Assembly (NCBI RefSeq): GCF_963678635.1
Contig: NC_087064.1
Location: forward strand, 61,311,548 to 61,375,547
DNA length: 64,000 nucleotides
From: Symsagittifera roscoffensis
Lineage: Eukaryota > Xenacoelomorpha > Acoela > Convolutidae
Direction of reading: 5' to 3'
Shown here one piece after another: positions 13,241 through 26,342 of this stretch. Positions within the stretch are counted from its first letter, which is position 1; each line of letters opens with the position of its first letter. Made by a program: the position numbers and the translations under genes. A model generated the notes under the pieces. That model was not told where the DNA came from. It worked only from the letters and a program-made list of their open reading frames with translations, and made no database searches.

Positions 13241-16200
13241 GCTATAGGTTTTCCAGTTAAATTCTCAACTTTCCTATCTGTTGCAGAAAAAGCGTCCTAA
13301 ATTATAAGTTTCTCAAAAACATTTCACTAAACAACAGAACTTACCAGAGATCTTAAAGATTTTTCAAGACGGACAGATTGATCCACGTGTGTTTTGATCA
13401 TATTACCTACATTCTAACTCAGCATAAGCATAAATTTATCTACTCTATTCGTTATACCATCGAGATGATCCAAACTCGAGTTAATAAGTTCTTTGAAATC
13501 AGAATAATGAGACGTGACTTAAAACTTTTTTGAAAAAAAAAATCAGGCAAAAGCATCTTACCGGAGAAAGTTCCATTGTAATCCGAATTAGGCAACTGGA
13601 ATTGGTTACAGTTATTCTGAAAAAATGGTCGAAGAAATTTGCAATTATAATCGATTAAAATTGGATTATTTTGCTTCAAAAACAAGTTTCATTTTCTTCC
13701 AAAAAATAATCGATTATATTCGGATTTTTTTGCGTCGAAACATAGTATCCGTATAATCCATTTTAATAGTTTTTTTTAAATTTTCGTAGAGACTGACAAT
13801 AAAAGTCCAATATAAGCGACTATTATCCATGAAACTTAAGTGCAGGTAGGTTTTCGTAATCGAAGACTTGAACGATTTCTTCGTTTTTGAGTTGTAAAGG
13901 TTGATATCTTTGTCTTTAAATGGCCCGAAATCTTGAAGCTTGTTTGCGAGTGCCTTAAGACCTAAAATTTCAATTGATCTTCAATCAGGTTGAATTAGGA
14001 TCTCTGATGTCAATCTGTTCCGAGGTTTAAATTTGATGAACTAGCGCGAGATTGGGGAAGTACGAGGTTGTTTGTAATACAACCCAGGGTTTCGAACTCG
14101 CTTGTGTAAAAGTTCGTCAGCGGCTATAGGTTTTCCAGTTAAATTCTCAACTTTCCTATCTGTTGCAGAAAAAGCGTCCTAAATTATAGGTTTCTCAAAA
14201 ACATTTCACTAAACAACAGAACTTACCAGAGATCTTAAAGATTTTTCAAGACGGACAGATTGATCCACGTGTGTTTTGATCATATTACCTTCATTCTAAC
14301 TCAGCATAAGCATAAATTTATCTACTCTGTTCGTTATACCATCGAGACGATCCAAACTCGAGTTAATAAATTCTTTAAAATCAGAATAATGAAACGTGAC
14401 TTAAAACTTTTTTGAAAAAAAAAAATCAGGCAAAAGCATCTTACCGGAGAAAGTTCCATTGTAATCCGAATTAGGCAACTGGAATTGGTTACAGTTATTC
14501 TGAAAAAATGGTCGAAGAAATTTGCAATTATAATCGATTAAAATTGGATTATTTTGCTTCAAAAACAAGTTTCATTTTCTTCCAAAAAATAATCGATTAT
14601 ATTCGGATTTTTTTGCGTCGAAACATAGTATCCGTATAATCCATTTTAATAGTTTTTTTTTAAATTTTCGTAGAGACTGACAATAAAAGTCCAATATAAG
14701 CGACTATTATCCATGAAACTTTAGTGCAGGTAGGTTTTCGTAATCGAAGACTTGAACGATTTCTTCGTTTTTGAGTTGTAAAGGTTGATATCTTTGTCTT
14801 TAAATGGCCCGAAATCTTGAAGCTTGTTTGCGAGTGCCTTAAGACCTAAACTTTCATTTGATCTTCAATCAGGTTGAACTAGGATCTCTGATGTCAATCT
14901 GTTCCGAGGTTTAAATTTGATGAACTAGCGCGAGATTGGGGAAGTACGAGGTTGTTTGTAATACAACCCAGGGTTTCGAACTCGCTTGTGTAAAAGTTCG
15001 TCAGCGGCTATAGGTTTTCCAGTTAAATTCTCAACTTTCCTATCTGTTGCAGAAAAAGCGTCCTAAATTATAAGTTTCTCAAAAACATTTCACTAAACAA
15101 CAGAACTTACCAGAGATCTTAAAGATTTTTCAAGACGGACAGATTGATCCACGTGTGTTTTGATCATATTACCTACATTCTAACTCAGCATAAGCATAAA
15201 TTTATCTACTCTGTTCGTTATACCATCGAGACTATCCAAACTCGAGTTAATAAATTCTTTAAAATCAGAATAATGAAACGTGACTTAAAACTTTTTTTGA
15301 AAAAAATCAGGCAAAAGCATCTTACCGGAGAAAGTTCCATTGTAATCCGATTTAGGCAACTGGAATTGTTTACAGTTATTCTGAAAAAATATAAGAACAA
15401 ATTTGCAATTTTAATCGATTAAAATTGGATTATTTTGCTTCAAAAACAAGTTTAATTTTCTTCCAAAAAATAATCGATTATATTCGGATTTTTTTGCGTC
15501 GAAACATAGTATCCGTATAATCCATTTTAATAGTTATTTTTAAATTTTTGTAGAGACTGACAATAAAAGTCCAATATAAGCGACTATTATCCATGAAACT
15601 TCAGTGCAGGTAGGTTTTCGTAATCGAAGACTTGAACGATTTCTTCGTTTTTGAGTTGTAAAGGTTGATATCTTTGTCTTTAAATGGCCCGAAATCTTGA
15701 TGAAGCTTGTTTGCGAGTGCCCTAAGACCTAAAATTTCATTTGATCTTCAATCAGGTTGAATTAGGATCTCTGATGTCAAGCTGTTCCGAGGTTTAAATT
15801 TGGTGAACTAGCGCGAGATTGGGGAAGTACGAGGTTGTTTGTAATACAACCCAGGGTTTCGAACTCGCTTGTGTAAATCGTAGATAAGCTGTTCATTAGA
15901 AATAATACTGTGTAATTTGTCGATCTTTAGTTTTTATCTACAGATTGACTATTATTGTGGATGCTTTTGCTTATAACAGATATATCTAATAAAATTTATC
16001 AATTCAAATTTTTTTTAGAAAACAGACTATATGTGAGTCTAGTCTGTTATTCGCGAGTTTTCTTCTTTCAATGTGTTTCCTGGGTTCTTTTATTTTTCGC
16101 ACCCCCATTGGAATGAAACAGAATGAGATCTAATTATCTGGGGCATGATCGTTTAATTGCCCACTTTGGGGCTTAAGATAAGGTGATTGTTTAATGAATG

Positions 16201-19200
16201 GTAGGAAATTCTGACCCCTGGGATATGATTAACAGCGTGAAAGATAACTGAACGTCTTTAATAATGAAAAGAGTATTGGCAGTTTTCTATTTATTTTGCC
16301 ATAGAGAAGAAAACCCTGAAAAGATTGGAAATAAAAGCAAAATTTCGACTTCCGCTTCAAGCCTTTTACAAGTCAGTTTTTTGTCGAATTACCATCAATT
16401 AGAACCATCGTTAGGCATTCTCGCAGTTGTAATCCTTCTATCAGCTCATTCTCTTATCTGGGTTTTGTTGGAATTTGCAATTTTAATAGGTTTGCGAGCG
16501 CCTTAAGGCCTTAATTTTCATTTGATCATCAGTCAGGTTGAATTTAAATCTCGGATGTCAAGCTGTTCCGAGGTTTAAATTTGATGAACTAGCGCGAGGT
16601 TGGGGAAGTATGAGGTTGTTTGTAATACAACCCAGGGTTTCGAACCCGCTTGTGTAAAAGTTCGTCAGCGGCTATAGGTTTTCCAGTTAAATTCTCAACT
16701 TTCCTATCTGTTGCAGAAAAAGCATCCTAAATTATAAGTTTCTCAAAAACATTTCACTAAACAACAGAACTTACCAGAGATCTTAAAGATTTTTCAAGAC
16801 GGACAGATTGATCCACGTGTGTTTTGATCATATTACCTACATTCTAACTCAGCATAAGCATAAATTTGTCTACTATTCGTTATACCATCGAGATGATCCA
16901 AACTCGAGTTAATAAGTTCTTTGAAATCAGAATAATGAAACGTGACTTAAAACTTTTTTGAAAAAAAATCAGGCAAAAGCATCTTACCGGAGAAAGTTCC
17001 ATTGTAATCCGAATTAGGCAACTGGAATTGGTTACAGTTATTCTGAGAAAATATTCGAAGAAATTTGCAATTATAATCGGTTAAAATGGGATTATTTTGC
17101 TTCAAAAACAAGTTTCATTTTCTTCCAAAAAACAATCGATAAATATTCGGATTTTTTTTTTGCGAAGAAATATAGTATCCTTATAATCCATTTTAATGAT
17201 TATTTTTAAGTTTTTGTAGAGACTGACAATGAAAATCCAATATAAGCGACCATTATCCATGAAACTTTAGTGCAGGTAGGTCTTCGTAATCGAAGACTTG
17301 AACGATTTCTTCGTTTTTGAGTAGTAAAGGTTGATATTTTTGTCTTTAAATGGCCCGGAATCTTGATGAAGCTTGTTTGCGAGCGCCTTAAGGCCTTAAT
17401 TTTCATTTGATCATCAGTCAGGTTGAATTTAAATCTCGGATGTCAAGCTGTTCCGAGGTTTAAATTTGATGAACTAGCGCGAGGTTGGAAGTATGAGGTT
17501 GTTTGTAATACAACCCAGGGTTTCGAACCCGCTTGTGTAAAAGTTCGTCAGCGGCTATAGGTTTTCAAGTTAAATTCTCAACTTTCCTATCTGTTGCAGA
17601 AAAAGCGTCCTAAATTATAAGTTTCTCAAAAACATTTCACTAAACAACAGAACTTACCAGAGGTCTTAAAGATTTTTCAAGACTGACAGATTGATCCACC
17701 TGTGTTTTGATCATATTACCTACATTCTAACTCAGCATAAGCATAAATTTATCTACTCTGTTCGTTATACCATCGAGACGATCCAAACTCGAGTTAATAA
17801 GTTCTCTGAAATCAGAATAATGAGACGTGACTTAAAACTTTTTTGAAAAAAAAATCAGTCAAAAGCATGTTACCGGAGAAAGTTCCATTGTAATCCGAAT
17901 TAGGCAACTGGAATTGGTTACAGTTATTCTGTAAAAATATTCGAAGAAATTTTTAATTATAATCGATTAAAATTGGATTATTTTGCTTCAAAAACAAGTT
18001 TCATTTTCTTCCAAAAAATAATCGATTATATTCGGATTTTTTTTGCGAAGAAATATAGTATCCTTATAATCCATTTTAATGATTATTTTTAAGTTTTTGT
18101 AGAGACTGACAATGAAAATCCAATATAAGCTACCATTATCCATGAAACTTAAGTGCAGGTAGGTCTTCGTAATCGAAGACTTGAACGATTTCTTCGTTTT
18201 TGAGTAGTAAAGGTTGATATTTTTGTCTTTAAATGGCCCGGAATCTTGATGAAGCTTGTTTGCGAGCGCCTTAAGGCCTTAATTTTCATTTGATCATCAG
18301 TCAGGTTGAATTTAAATCTCGGATGTCAAGCTGTTCCGAGGTTTAAATTTGATGAACTAGCGCGAGGTTGGAAGTATGAGGTTGTTTGTAATACAACCCA
18401 GGGTTTCGAACCCGCTTGTGTAAAAGTTCGTCAGCGGCTATAGGTTTTCAAGTTAAATTCTCAACTTTCCTATCTGTTGCAGAAAAAGCGTCCTAAATTA
18501 TAAGTTTCTCAAAAACATTTCACTAAACAACAGAACTTACCAGAGGTCTTAAAGATTTTTCAAGACGGACAGATTGATCCACCTGTGTTTTGATCATATT
18601 ACCTACATTCTATCTCAGCATAAGCATAAATTTATCTACTCTGTTCGTTATACCATCGAGACGATCCAAACTCGAGTTAATAAGTTCTCTGAAATCAGAA
18701 TAATGAGACGTGACTTAAAACTTTTTTGAAAAAAAAATCAGTCAAAAGCATGTTACCGGAGAAAGTTCCATTGTAATCCGAATTAGGCAACTGGAATTGG
18801 TTACAGTTATTCTGAAAAAATATTCGAAGAAATTTGCAATTATAATCGATTAAAATTGGATTATTTTGCTTCAAAAACAAGTTTCATTTTCTTCCAAAAA
18901 ATAATCGATTATATTCGGATTTTTTTTGCGAAGAAATATAGTATCCTTATAATCCATTTTAATGATTATTTTTAAGTTTTTGTAGAGACTGACAATGAAA
19001 ATCCAATATAAGCGACCATTATCCATGAAACTTTAGTGCAGGTAGGTCTTCGTAATCGAAGACTTGAACGATTTCTTCGTTTTTGAGTAGTAAAGGTTGA
19101 TATTTTTGTCTTTAAATGGCCCGGAATCTTGATGAAGCTTGTTTGCGAGCGCCTTAAGGCCTTAATTTTCATTTGATCATCAGTCAGGTTGAATTTAAAT

Positions 19201-19320
19201 CTCGGATGTCAAGCTGTTCCGAGGTTTAAATTTGATGAACTAGCGCGAGGTTGGGGAAGTATGAGGTTGTTTGTAGTACAACCCAGGGTTTCGAACCCGC
19301 TTGTGTAAAAGTTCGTCAGC
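13241..19320. repeat. Higher-order satellite unit, copy 2 (~6,081 bp)
   Basis: Second, near-identical copy of the block at about 7,160-13,240, including its captured insert at 15,878-16,474. Similarity falls to the ordinary between-monomer level after about 19,363, where GCGTCC becomes GCATCC and further changes follow. The very high identity points to a recent duplication by unequal exchange or replication slippage. Confidence 0.93.
15878..16474 (+). other. Captured flank fragment in the satellite, copy 2
   Basis: Same insert as at 9,797-10,393, with identical left and right junctions, carried by the second higher-order unit. It holds the same 80-codon ORF (16,264-16,506). The identical junctions show that the capture happened once, before the 6,081-bp unit duplicated. 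Confidence 0.92.
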
Positions 19321-22300
19321 GGCTATAGGTTTTCCAGTTAAATTCTCAACTTTCCTATCTGTTGCAGAAAAAGCATCCGAAATTATAAGTTTCTCAAAAA
19401 CATTTCACTAAACAACAGAACTTACCAGAGATCTTAAAGATTTTTCAAGACGGACAGATTGATCCACGTGTGTTTTGATCATATTACCTACATTCTAACT
19501 CAGCATAAGCATAAATTTATCTACTCTATTCGTTATACCATCGAGGTGATCCAAACTCGAGTTAATAAGTTCTTTGAAATCAGAATAATGAAACGTGACT
19601 TAAAACTTTTTTGAAAAAAAATCAGGCAAAAGCATCTTACCGGAGAAAGTTCCATTGTAATCCGAATTAGGCAACTGGAATTGGTTACAGTTATTCTGAA
19701 AAAATATTCGAAGAAATTTGCAATTATAATCGATTAAAATTGGATTATTTTGCTCCAAAAACAGTTTCAATTTCTTCCAAAAAATAATCGATTATATTCG
19801 GATTTTTTTTTGCGAAGAAATATAGTATCCTTATAATCCATTTTAATGATTATTTTTAAGTTTTTGTAGAGACTGACAATGAAAATCCAATATAATCCAA
19901 GAAAATCCAAGTAGTAAAGGTTGATATTTTTGTCTTTAAATGGCCCGGAATCTTGATGAAGCTTGTTTGCGAGCGCCTTAAGGCCTTAATTTTCATTTGA
20001 TCATCAGTCAGGTTGAATTTAAATCTCGGATGTCAAGCTGTTCCGAGGTTTAAATTTGATGAACTAGCGCGAGGTTGGAAGTATGAGATTGTTTGTAATA
20101 CAACCCAGGGTTTCGAACCCGCTTGTGTAAAAGTTCGTCAGCGGCTATAGGTTTTCCAGTTAAATTCTCAACTTTCCTATCTGTTGCAGAAAAAGCGTCC
20201 TAAATTATAAGTTTCTCAAAAACATTTCACTAAACAACAGAACTTACCAGAGGTCTTAAAGATTTTTCAAGACGGACAGATTGATCCACGTGTGTTTTGA
20301 TCATATTACCTACATTCTAACTCAGCATAAGCATAACTTTATCTACTCTGTTCGTTATACCATCGAGACGATCCAAACTCGAGTTAATAAGTTCTTTGAA
20401 ATCAGAATAATGAGATGTGACTTAAAACTTTTTTGAAAAAAAAATCAGTCAAAAGCATGTTACCGGAGAAAGTTCCATTGTAATCCGAATTAGGCAACTG
20501 GAATTGGTTACAGTTATTCTGAAAAAATATTCGAAGAAATTTGCAATTATAATCGATTAAAATTGGATTATTTTGCTTCAAAAACAAGTTTCATTTTCTT
20601 CCAAAAAATAATCGATTATATTCGGATTTTTTTGCGAAGAAATATAGTATCCTTATAATCCATTTTAATGATTATTTTTAAGTTTTTGTAGAGACTGACA
20701 ATGAAAATCCAATATAAGCGACCATTATCCATGAAACTTTAGTGCAGGTAGGACTTCGTAATCGAAGACTTGAACGATTTCTTCGTTTTTGAGTAGTAAA
20801 GGTTGATATTTTGTCTTTAAATGGCCCGGAGTCTTGATGAAGCTTGTTTGCGAGCGCCTTAAGGCCTTAATTTTCATTTGATCATCAGTCAGGTTGAATT
20901 TAAATCTCGGATGTCAAGCTGTTCCGAGGTTTAAATTTGATGAACTAGCGCGAGGTTGGGGGAAGTATGAGGTTGTTCGTAGTACAACCCAGGGTTTCGA
21001 ACCCGCTTGTGTAAAAGTTCGTCAGCGGCTATAGGTTTTCCAGTTAAATTCTCAACTTTCCTATCTGTTGCAGAAAAAGCATCCGAAATTATAAGTTTCT
21101 CAAAAACATTTCACTAAACAACAGAACTTACCAGAGATCTTAAAGATTTTTCAAGACGGACAGGTTGATCCACGTGTGTTTTGATCATATTACCTACATT
21201 CTAACTCAGCATAAGCATAAATTTATCTACTCTATTCGTTATACCATCGAGATGATCCAAACTCGAGTTAATAAGTTCTTTGAAATCAGAATAATGAAAC
21301 GTGACTTAAAACTTTTTTGAAAACAAATCAGGCAAAGGCATCTTACCGGAGAAAGTTCCATTGTAATCCGAATTAGGCAACTGGAATTGGTTACAGTTAT
21401 TCTGAAAAAATATTCGAAGAAATTCGCAATTATAATCGATTAAAATTGGATTATTTTGCTTCAAAAACAAGTTTCATTTTCTTCCAAAAAATAATCGATT
21501 ATATTCGGATTTTTTTTGCGAAGAAATATAGTATCCTTATAATCCATTTTAATGAATATTTTTAAGTTTTTGTAGAGACTGACAATGAAAATCCAATATA
21601 AGCGACCATTATCCATAAAACTTTAGTGCAGGTAGGTCTTCGTAATCGAAGACTTGAACGATTTCTTCGTTTTTGAGTAGTAAAGGTTGATATTTTTGTC
21701 TTTAAATGGCCCGGAATCTTGATGAAGCTTGTTTGCGAGCGCCTTAAGGCCTTAATTTTCATTTGATCATCAGTCAGGTTGAATTTAAATCTCGGATGTC
21801 AAGCTGTTCCGAGGTTTAAATTTGATGAACTAGCGCGAGGTTGGAAGTATGAGGTTGTTTGTAATACAACCCAGGGTTTCGAACCCGCTTGTGTAAAAGT
21901 TCGTCAGCGGCTATAGGTTTTCCAGTTAAATTCTCAACTTTCCTATCTGTTGCAGAAAAAGCGTCCTAAATTATAAGTTTCTCAAAAACATTTCACTAAA
22001 CAACAGAACTTACCAGAGGTCTTAAAGATTTTTCAAGACGGACAGATTGATCCACGTGTGTTTTGATCATATTACCTACATTCTAACTCAGCATAAGCAT
22101 AAATTTATCTACTCTGTTCGTTATACCATCGAGACGATCCAAACTCGAGTTAATAAGTTCTTTGAAATCAGAATAATGAGATGTGACTTAAAACTTTTTT
22201 GAAAAAAAAAATCAGTCAAAAGCATGTTACCGGAGAAAGTTCCATTGTAATCCGAATTAGGCAACTGGAATTGGTTACAGTTATTCTGAAAAAATATTCG

Positions 22301-24549
22301 AAGAAATTAGCAATTATAATCGATTAAAATTGGATTATTTTGCTTCAAAAACAAGTTTCATTTTCTTCCAAAAAATAATCGATTATATTCGGATTTTTTT
22401 TTGCGAAGAAATATAGTATCCTTATAATCCATTTTAATGATTATTTTTAAGTTTTTGTAGAGACTGAAAAGGAAAATCCAATATAAGCGACCATTATCCA
22501 TGAAACTTTAGTGCAGGTAGGTCTTCGTAATCGAAGACTTGAACGATTTCTTCGTTTTTGAGTAGTAAAGGTTGATATTTTTGTCTTTAAATGGCCCGGA
22601 ATCTTGATGAAGCTTGTTTGCGAGCGCCTTAAGGCCTTAATTTTCATTTGATCATCAATCAGGTTGAATTTAAATCTCGGATGTCAAGCTGTTCCGAGGT
22701 TTAAATTTGATGAACTAGCGCGAGGTTGAGGAAGTATGAGGTTGTATGTAATACAACCCAGGGTTTCGAACCCGCTTGTGTAAAAGTTCGTCAGCGGCTA
22801 TAGGTTTTCCAGTTAAATTCTCAACCTTCCTATCTGTTGCAGAAAAAGCGTCCTAAATTATAAGTTTCTCAAAAACATTTCACTAAACAACAGAACTTAC
22901 CAGAGATCTTAAAGATTTTTCAAGACGGACAGATTGATCCACGTGTTTTGATCATATTACCTACATTCTAACTCAGCATAAGCATAAATTTATCTACTCT
23001 ATTCGTTATACCATCGAGATGATCCAAACTCGAGTAAATAAGTTCTTTGAAATCAGAATAATGAAACGTGACTTAAAACTTTTTTGAAAAAAAATCAGGC
23101 AAAAGCATCTTACCGGAGAAAGTTCCTTTGTAATCCGAATTAGGCAACTGGAATTGGTTACAGTTATTCTGAAAAAATGATCGAAGAAATTTGCAATTAT
23201 AATTGATTAAAATTGGATTATTTTGCTTCAAAAACAAGTTTCATTTTCTTCCAAAAAATAATCGATTATATTCGGATTTTTTTGCGTCGAAACATAGTAT
23301 CCGTATAATCCACTTTAATGATTATTTTTAAATTTTTGTAGAGACTGACAATAAAAGTCCCATATAAGCGACTATTATCCATGAAACTTTAGTGCAGGTA
23401 GGTTTTCGTAATCGAAGACTTGAACGATTTCTTCGTTTTTGAGTTGTAAAGGTTGATATTTTTTTCTTTAAATGGCCCGGAATCTTGATGAAGCTTGTTT
23501 GCGAGCGCCTTAAGGCCTTAATTTTCATTTGATCATCAGTCAGGTTGAATTTAAATCTCGGATGTCAAGCTGTTCCGAGGTTTAAATTTGATGAACTAGC
23601 GCGAGGTTGGGGAAGTATGAGGTTGTTTGTAATACAACCCAGGGTTTCGAACCCGCTTGTGTAAAAGTTCGTCAGCGGCTATAGGTTTTCCAGTTAAATT
23701 CTCAACTTTCCTATCTGTTGCAGAAAAAGCATCCTAAATTATAAGTTTCTCAAAAACATTTCATTAAACAACAGAACTTACCAGAGATCTTAAAGATTTT
23801 TCAAGATGGACAGATTGATCCACGTGTGTTTTGATCATATTACCTACATTCTAACTCAGCATAAGCATAAATTTATCTACTCTATTCGTTATACCATCGA
23901 GACGATCCAAACTCGAGTTAATAAGTTCTTTGAAATCAGAATAATGAAACGTGACTTAAAACTTTTTTGAAAAAAAATCAGGCAAAAGCATCTTACCGGA
24001 GAAAGTTCCATTGTAATCCGAATTAGGCAACTGGAATTGGTTACAGTTATTCTGAAAAAATGGTCGAAGAAATTTGCAATTATAATCGATTAAAATTGGA
24101 TTATTTTGCTTCAAAAACAAGTTTCATTTTCTTCCAAAAAATAATCGATTATATTCGGATTTTTTTGCGTCGAAACATAGTATCCGTATAATCCATTTTA
24201 ATGATTATTTTAAAATTTTTGTAGAGACTGACAATAAAAGTCCAATATAAGCGACTATTATCCATGAAACTTTAGTGCAGGTAGGTCTTCGTAATCGAAG
24301 ACTTGAACGATTTCTTCGTTTTTTGAGTAGTAAAGGTTGATATTTTTGTCTTTAAATGGCCCGGAATCTTGATGAAGCTTGTTTGCGAGCGCCTTAAGGC
24401 CTTAATTTTCATTTGATCTTCAATCAGGTTGAATTATGATCTCTGATGTCAAGCTGTTCCGAGGTTTAAATTTGATGAACTAGCGCGAGCTTGGGGAAGT
24501 ACGAGGTTGTTTGTAATACAACCCAGGGTTTCGAACTCGCTTGTGTAAA

Positions 24550-25284
24550 TCGTAGATAAGCTGTTCATTAGAAATAATACTGTGTAATTTGTCGATCTTT
24601 AGTTTCTATCTACAGATTGACTATTATTCTGGATGCTTTTGCTTATAACAGATATATCTAATAAAATTTATCAATTCAATTTTTTTTTAGAAAACAGACT
24701 ATATGTGAGTCTAGTCTGTTATTCGCGAGTTTTCTTCTTTCAATGTGTTTCCTGGGTTCTTTTATTTTTCGCACCCCCATTGAAATGAAACAGAATGAGA
24801 TCTAATTATCTGGGGCATGATCGTTTAATTGCCCACTTTGGGGCTTAAGATAAGGTGATTGTTTAATGAATGGTAGGAAGTTCTGACCCCTGGGATATGA
24901 TTAACAGCGTGAAAGATAACTGAACGTCTTTAATAATGAAAAGAGTATTGGCAGTTCTCTATTTATTTTGCCATAGAGAAGAAAACCCTGAAAAGATTGG
25001 AAATAAAAGCAAAAATTCGACTTCCGCTTCAAGCCTTTTACAAGTCAGTTTTGTGTCGAATTACCATCAATTAGAACCATCGTTAGGCATTCTCGCAGTT
25101 GTAATCCTTCTATCAGCTCATTCTCTTATCTGGGTTATGTTGGAATGAAATTCATTTGAAAAAAAAAAACAAGTTTGAGTAGTTTTTTTTTCCGCAGCAA
25201 TATTTTGCATTGAGACGTATTTCAGTTTGCTTTTTAAATTTTTTAATAACAAGTAAGTTTTGTTTTTGAATCCGGACGATAATT
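24550..25284. other. Unique flank between array and gene, left copy
   Basis: Non-satellite DNA between the array border and the first ATG of the left gene copy. It contains one small ORF (24,936-25,148) and poly-T tracts. I see no convincing TATA box or initiator. The equivalent in the right copy is 27,142-27,878. Confidence 0.7.
24936..25148 (+). CDS. Doubtful 70-codon ORF upstream of the gene, left copy
   Basis: A short open frame with a hydrophobic C-terminal stretch (about residues 48-68) that ends 136 bp before the gene's ATG. It exists four times: here, at 27,529-27,741, and extended to 80 codons in the captured fragments at 10,183 and 16,264. Comparing the captured and native versions shows four base differences in the shared ~210 bp, all amino-acid changing (F/L, I/N, L/V, L/M) and none silent. 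That argues against selection for a protein. It may be a 5' untranslated or uORF stretch of the downstream gene. Not recognised. Confidence 0.2.
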   Translation: MKRVLAVLYLFCHREENPEKIGNKSKNSTSASSLLQVSFVSNYHQLEPSLGILAVVILLSAHSLIWVMLE

Positions 25285-25580
25285 ATGGTGTCGTTTCTCA
25301 CTAGCGATGCTATCTATTACTTAATTGTTTTCGCCAGTTTAATCGGAAGCCTTGTAGCCTTTCGAAATATCTTCTCGCTGGCTTGTCTCCGAGTGACTGA
25401 TCAGGGTCTGGATTTCTACATCTACTACAATCCAGTATTTGTCATTTCAATCTGTCTCTGCTTTCTGGCAATTTTGGACAACGAGTGTGTGCCTGGACTC
25501 TCGATGTGTATGGACTCATTGCTCGGAGCATGTCACTTACAGCTGGCCATCAATTGGTTGGAAATAGCAAGTAAATGCGC

Positions 25581-25777
25581 ACAGATTTAGTCGTACTACA
25601 GATTTCGTCCTATTTATTTAATTAACAGGTTTCGTCCCATACAGATTTCGTCCCATATCCAACATCCTATCATCCCATATCCAAATTTGTGGGACGAAAT
25701 CTGCGTACGCTTTGAAATGGGACGAAATCTGTTGAGATTAAAATGGGACGAGATCTGTCATGGGACGAAATCTGTCA
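25581..25777. repeat. Fold-back cluster in intron 1, left copy
   Basis: Four copies of ACAGATTTCGTCCC or close variants (about 25,581, 25,598, 25,626, 25,641) are followed by four of the reverse complement GGGACGAAATCTGT (about 25,691, 25,719, 25,747, 25,762). The cluster begins 10 bases after the exon 1 donor site. Transcribed, it could fold into a long hairpin with several alternative pairings. It resembles a fold-back mobile element, but I see no clear target duplication. Confidence 0.85.
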
Positions 25778-26251
25778 CAGCCGCTAGAACCATTATTCAG
25801 TAAATTGGTCTGAAATATTTATTCAAATATTAATTCGGAATAAAAGATATTTTCATAGTGATATTTGTCAGCAAGGAGGCGATCTAGGGCTTTCGCGAAG
25901 AGGGTTTTCGAACACATGGTTGATATTTTTTGTTCGATCATTTGAAGTTTCGAGTGTTTTTAAGACAATAAAGTAATTCTTTCCTTAATGTTTGCGCGAT
26001 ATTCAATTAATCAGAAAATGCATCGACAATGACATTTTGAGCACCTTTTGAAAACTTTTTTTTTTCGAAAATTTGATTTTCGTTGACGCGCGCTCCACGC
26101 CCAAGCATACACCGCTGACAAGAATTCCCTACCCGTAGCCTGCATATAACTAATATTCCGTTCAAAATGTGAAAACATTTAAAAAAAATTCAAAAATGTT
26201 TTCAAAGCTGCTTGCCACTTCAGAAAAATTACGATAGGAGCACATTTTAGG

Positions 26252-26294
26252 TATAAAATACTCTTAAACTCAAAAGACCGCTTGAGTTTAAGAA
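26252..26294 (+). promoter_or_regulatory. TATAAAA followed by a 12-bp hairpin, left copy
   Basis: TATAAAA (26,252-26,258) is followed at once by a perfect inverted repeat (TCTTAAACTCAA / TTGAGTTTAAGA, 26,263-26,294). In the right copy (28,845-28,887) a base change alters the loop and lengthens the stem by one pair. It lies about 70-110 bp before exon 2 and could be an internal promoter. In an AT-rich genome a TATA-like string alone is weak evidence. Confidence 0.3.
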
Positions 26295-26329
26295 TAGTTA
26301 GCGCTTCGTCTTTACCACCGAAGTATTTC

Positions 26330-26342
26330 GTTACCAGGCAAC
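26330..26342 (+). promoter_or_regulatory. RFX-type X-box match, left copy
   Basis: GTTACCAGGCAAC fits the RFX/DAF-19 X-box consensus GTNRCC(N0-3)RGYAAC at every fixed position, with a 1-base spacer. It sits 19 bp before exon 2. X-boxes typically control ciliary genes in animals, usually from the promoter. Here it is intronic, so use as an alternative promoter element is only an inference. Confidence 0.4.

Larger units (their letters stand above)
1..24549. repeat. Satellite array of ~883-bp tandem monomers
   Basis: The same ~883-bp sequence repeats head to tail from the left edge, where it is cut by the window, to 24,549. A conserved anchor (AACCCAGGGTTTCGAAC) recurs at about 47, 925, 1807, 2693, 3578, 4459, 5346 and so on to 24,523, roughly 29 times. 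Two subtypes can be told apart. Type A reads GAACCCGCTT after the anchor and GCGAAGAAATATAG further on. Type B reads GAACTCGCTT and GCGTCGAAACATAG (anchors near 2693, 5346, 8003, 8886, 9769, 14085, 14967, 15850 and 24523). One monomer lost about 75 bp near 19,890. Short ORFs of 60-92 codons recur on both strands only because the monomers are near-identical, so I do not call them genes. Each monomer carries poly-A/T runs, two AATCGATTA-type palindromes and a minus-strand RNA polymerase III B-box match. Confidence 0.97.

Noticed and set aside
1-24549. CRISPR-like direct repeats with spacers
   Set aside because: The repeat unit is ~883 bp with no short repeat/spacer alternation, and the setting is eukaryotic.
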